Positions 6,311-6,433 of a stretch of DNA of 6,433 nt are shown in pieces. Within the stretch, counting starts at the first letter, position 1, and each line of letters begins with the position of its first letter. This DNA is from WHTB01 sp050699035 (GTDB lineage: Bacteria > Actinomycetota > Actinomycetes > Propionibacteriales > Nocardioidaceae). The notes below the pieces were generated by a model, which was not told the DNA's origin, did no database searches, and worked only from the letters and a program-made list of their open reading frames with translations. A program made the translations under genes and the position numbers. The DNA lies in contig JBOHDE010000221.1 in NCBI GenBank assembly GCA_050699035.1, positions 1 through 6,433 of the forward strand. Reading direction: 5' to 3'.

Positions 6311-6433
6311 CTAGCGGGCTTGGCTGACGCTGGACATGTTGAAGTCGGGGATCCGCAGCGCCGGCATCGAGGTCCGCGGAAAGTAGTCGCCCCACTCGCG
6401 AGAGAACGCCGGCACGGTCGCCGTCGCCGCGGT
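6311..6433 (-). CDS. C-terminal end of an unidentified protein (partial)
   Basis: An open minus-strand frame enters from the window edge and ends with TAG at 6311-6313, leaving 40 codons. The peptide reads ...VPAFSREWGDYFPRTSMP, then ALRIPDFNMSSVSQAR at the end. Nearly all codons (about 37 of 40) end in G or C, as in the two recognised genes, and the peptide has a balanced mix of aromatic, acidic and basic residues, unlike the Arg/Pro/Ala-rich shadow frames. This supports real coding. I do not recognise the family. It is co-directional with the protease but separated by 309 bases of structured DNA, so a shared operon is doubtful. Confidence 0.6.
   Translation of the reverse strand, partial: TAATATVPAFSREWGDYFPRTSMPALRIPDFNMSSVSQAR

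Noticed and set aside
5986..6395. Several short open frames on both strands across the intergenic gap
   Set aside because: They are formed by the repeats and palindrome themselves, have no good start signals and show no protein-like composition. Only the frame ending at 6311 has convincing codon bias.

Overview
The window looks like chromosomal DNA from a high-GC actinobacterium. The evidence is very strong G/C bias at third codon positions, long open shadow frames in antisense, a GTG start, and a secreted S8 protease of the large type common in Streptomyces, Kribbella and Nocardioides. I cannot place it to genus from sequence reading alone.

Layout. (1) Positions 1-2532, plus strand: the C-terminal ~88% of gcvP, the glycine decarboxylase P-protein of the glycine cleavage system, with its 5' end outside the window. 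(2) Positions 2533-2626: a short convergent gap filled by a very long hairpin (2566-2622), a probable shared terminator. (3) Positions 2627-6001, minus strand: one 1124-residue secreted subtilisin-family (S8) protease with signal peptide, prodomain, intact Asp/His/Asn/Ser catalytic set and a ~600-residue beta-rich C-terminal region. (4) Positions 6002-6310: a 309-base non-coding gap holding a ribosome binding site, a weak promoter candidate, three copies of a 28-bp repeat (one inverted, two tandem), a perfect 26-bp palindrome and a G-quadruplex-type motif. (5) Positions 6311-6433, minus strand: the C-terminal 40 codons of an unidentified protein that runs off the window edge.

The genes show no obvious joint function. 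gcvP is housekeeping one-carbon/glycine metabolism, and the protease is an exported enzyme transcribed towards it. The unidentified gene lies upstream of the protease on the same strand, but the structured 309-base gap argues that they are separate transcription units.

The coding part is ordinary. The part that deserves a second look is the intergenic region 6103-6295. Its repeats carry a compensatory base-pair change in a small stem, occur in both orientations around a perfect palindrome, and are unlikely to be random. It could be a short dispersed repeat family, a transcription-end structure or a cluster of protein-binding sites. Nothing in the window proves a new system.
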